Shown here piece after piece: positions 14,541-15,156 of a stretch of DNA of 15,156 bases (its first letter is position 1; the number at the start of each line of letters is the position of its first letter). The DNA is from Acidocella sp. 35-58-6 (GTDB lineage Bacteria > Pseudomonadota > Alphaproteobacteria > Acetobacterales > Acetobacteraceae): NCBI GenBank assembly GCA_002281005.1, contig NCFD01000004.1, positions 1-15,156 on the forward strand, given 5' to 3'. The translations under genes and the position numbers were made by a program. A model generated the notes under the pieces. It saw only the letters and a list, made by a program, of their open reading frames with translations, searched no databases and was not told where the DNA came from.

Positions 14541-15156
14541 GCGGCAAACGCCTTGCCGGTATTGATAAAACCGCGTGCCGCTTCCTCGGTGAAGGTGCGG
14601 CACATATCATTTTCGCTAGCAGCGGGCGCACGCCAGATGATGTAGCTCACCGGCCCGGCTGCGTCCTGCACGGGGCTAAGGGCATGGGGAGTGTTGGAGA
14701 GTGCCACCAGCAGATTCATCTCGGCGCGCACCTCCACTTGAGCACCCAGGGGTGGGTTGCCTTGCCAGCGCATACAGCCGGTATCATCCACGGCCACGGG
14801 AGAAAACAACGAGAGCGCCGGTGCGATGTCGCGCCGTGAAAGCCCAAATTTGGCCGCCGCAGCACGCAAATTATCACGCCCATTACGGACGGCGGTTTGT
14901 AGGGGAGAATTGGGGCCGATGATGGTATCATGCCCAGCGCCACTATCAGCCACAATCGAGGCAAGGACCCGCCCCATGTCCGAGAATAGCACGCGCCCCG
15001 TGGTCAGCCGGGTGGTCCATTGCAGCTTTGCAGTATCGCCAGCGTTGTAACGCTCTGATGTGTCATCGGCGTTCCACATAAAAAACGCGGCCCCCGGTGT
15101 ACCGCTATCATTGATGATCCGCAAACCGGCACCTCGCGGCAAACGAAAATACCCAT
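14537..15156 (-). CDS. DUF1989 urea carboxylase-associated protein, second carboxyguanidine deiminase subunit, 5'-truncated by window edge
   Basis: This is a paralogue of the neighbouring DUF1989 protein: GAGLRIINDSGTPGAAFFMW, NADDTSERYNAGDTAKLQW, GRVLFSDMGRVLASIVADS, GAGHDTIIG and LSRRDIAPALSLFSPV align with it in order. The reading frame is open past an in-frame TTG at 15142 and reaches the window edge (the codons before it read GYFR then LPRG), so the true start lies outside. Unlike its partner, it has HDTIIGPNS where the partner has HDTCAGACS: the His-Asp-Thr is kept but the cysteines are gone. It is therefore probably a non-catalytic or structural subunit of the deiminase complex (inference). 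Its TGA overlaps the partner's ATG, so equal production of the two is likely. Upstream genes of such operons usually encode a guanidine ABC transporter and a guanidine-I riboswitch, beyond this window. Confidence 0.88.
   Translation of the reverse strand, partial: GYFRLPRGAGLRIINDSGTPGAAFFMWNADDTSERYNAGDTAKLQWTTRLTTGRVLFSDMGRVLASIVADSGAGHDTIIGPNSPLQTAVRNGRDNLRAAAAKFGLSRRDIAPALSLFSPVAVDDTGCMRWQGNPPLGAQVEVRAEMNLLVALSNTPHALSPVQDAAGPVSYIIWRAPAASENDMCRTFTEEAARGFINTGKAFAA

Noticed and set aside
14541..15156. A guanidine riboswitch inside the window
   Set aside because: The right edge is coding sequence of the first DUF1989 gene; any riboswitch would be upstream of the window.

Overview
The window is about 60% GC. 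Codon use, tight 1-4 nt gene overlaps and family content suggest an alphaproteobacterium, perhaps one of the Acetobacteraceae; this taxonomic guess is weak because there is no rRNA or marker gene. Eleven protein genes are supported, nine on the minus strand and two on the plus strand. No tRNA, rRNA, transposase, phage gene or CRISPR array was seen.

Right part (8677-15156, minus strand, transcribed leftward): a compact operon of two DUF1989 'urea carboxylase-associated' proteins (the first cut by the window edge), a biotin-dependent urea/guanidine carboxylase and an AtzF-type allophanate hydrolase. The presence of both DUF1989 proteins points to guanidine assimilation: guanidine is carboxylated, carboxyguanidine is deiminated to allophanate, and allophanate is hydrolysed to ammonia and CO2. 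It is probably not plain urea breakdown.

Middle (5488-8581, minus strand): a second operon with its own good promoter and tandem palindromes. It encodes an APH/choline-kinase-fold small-molecule kinase, a class III PLP enzyme of the phospho-lyase/AGXT2 type and a DeoR regulator, joined by 4-nt overlaps. The kinase plus PLP enzyme pairing recalls hydroxylysine or ethanolamine phosphorylation followed by phospho-lyase cleavage. The substrate is unknown.

Left (1-5433): a plus-strand yghU (nu-class GST-like disulfide reductase) converges on the DeoR gene across a 10-bp-arm inverted repeat. A 239-bp gap before yghU holds a possible gene remnant and a promoter. A plus-strand alpha/beta hydrolase, whose nucleophile serine is replaced by glycine, is divergent from a minus-strand operon. 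That operon runs FCD-type GntR regulator, MFS transporter, and the large molybdopterin subunit of a form II xanthine/CO-dehydrogenase-like hydroxylase (cut at base 1). Two TGATATATC(A/T) palindromes sit in the two divergent promoters.

Overall the window looks like a catabolic and nitrogen-scavenging accessory region with three local regulators or operators. The boundaries of both end operons lie outside the window.
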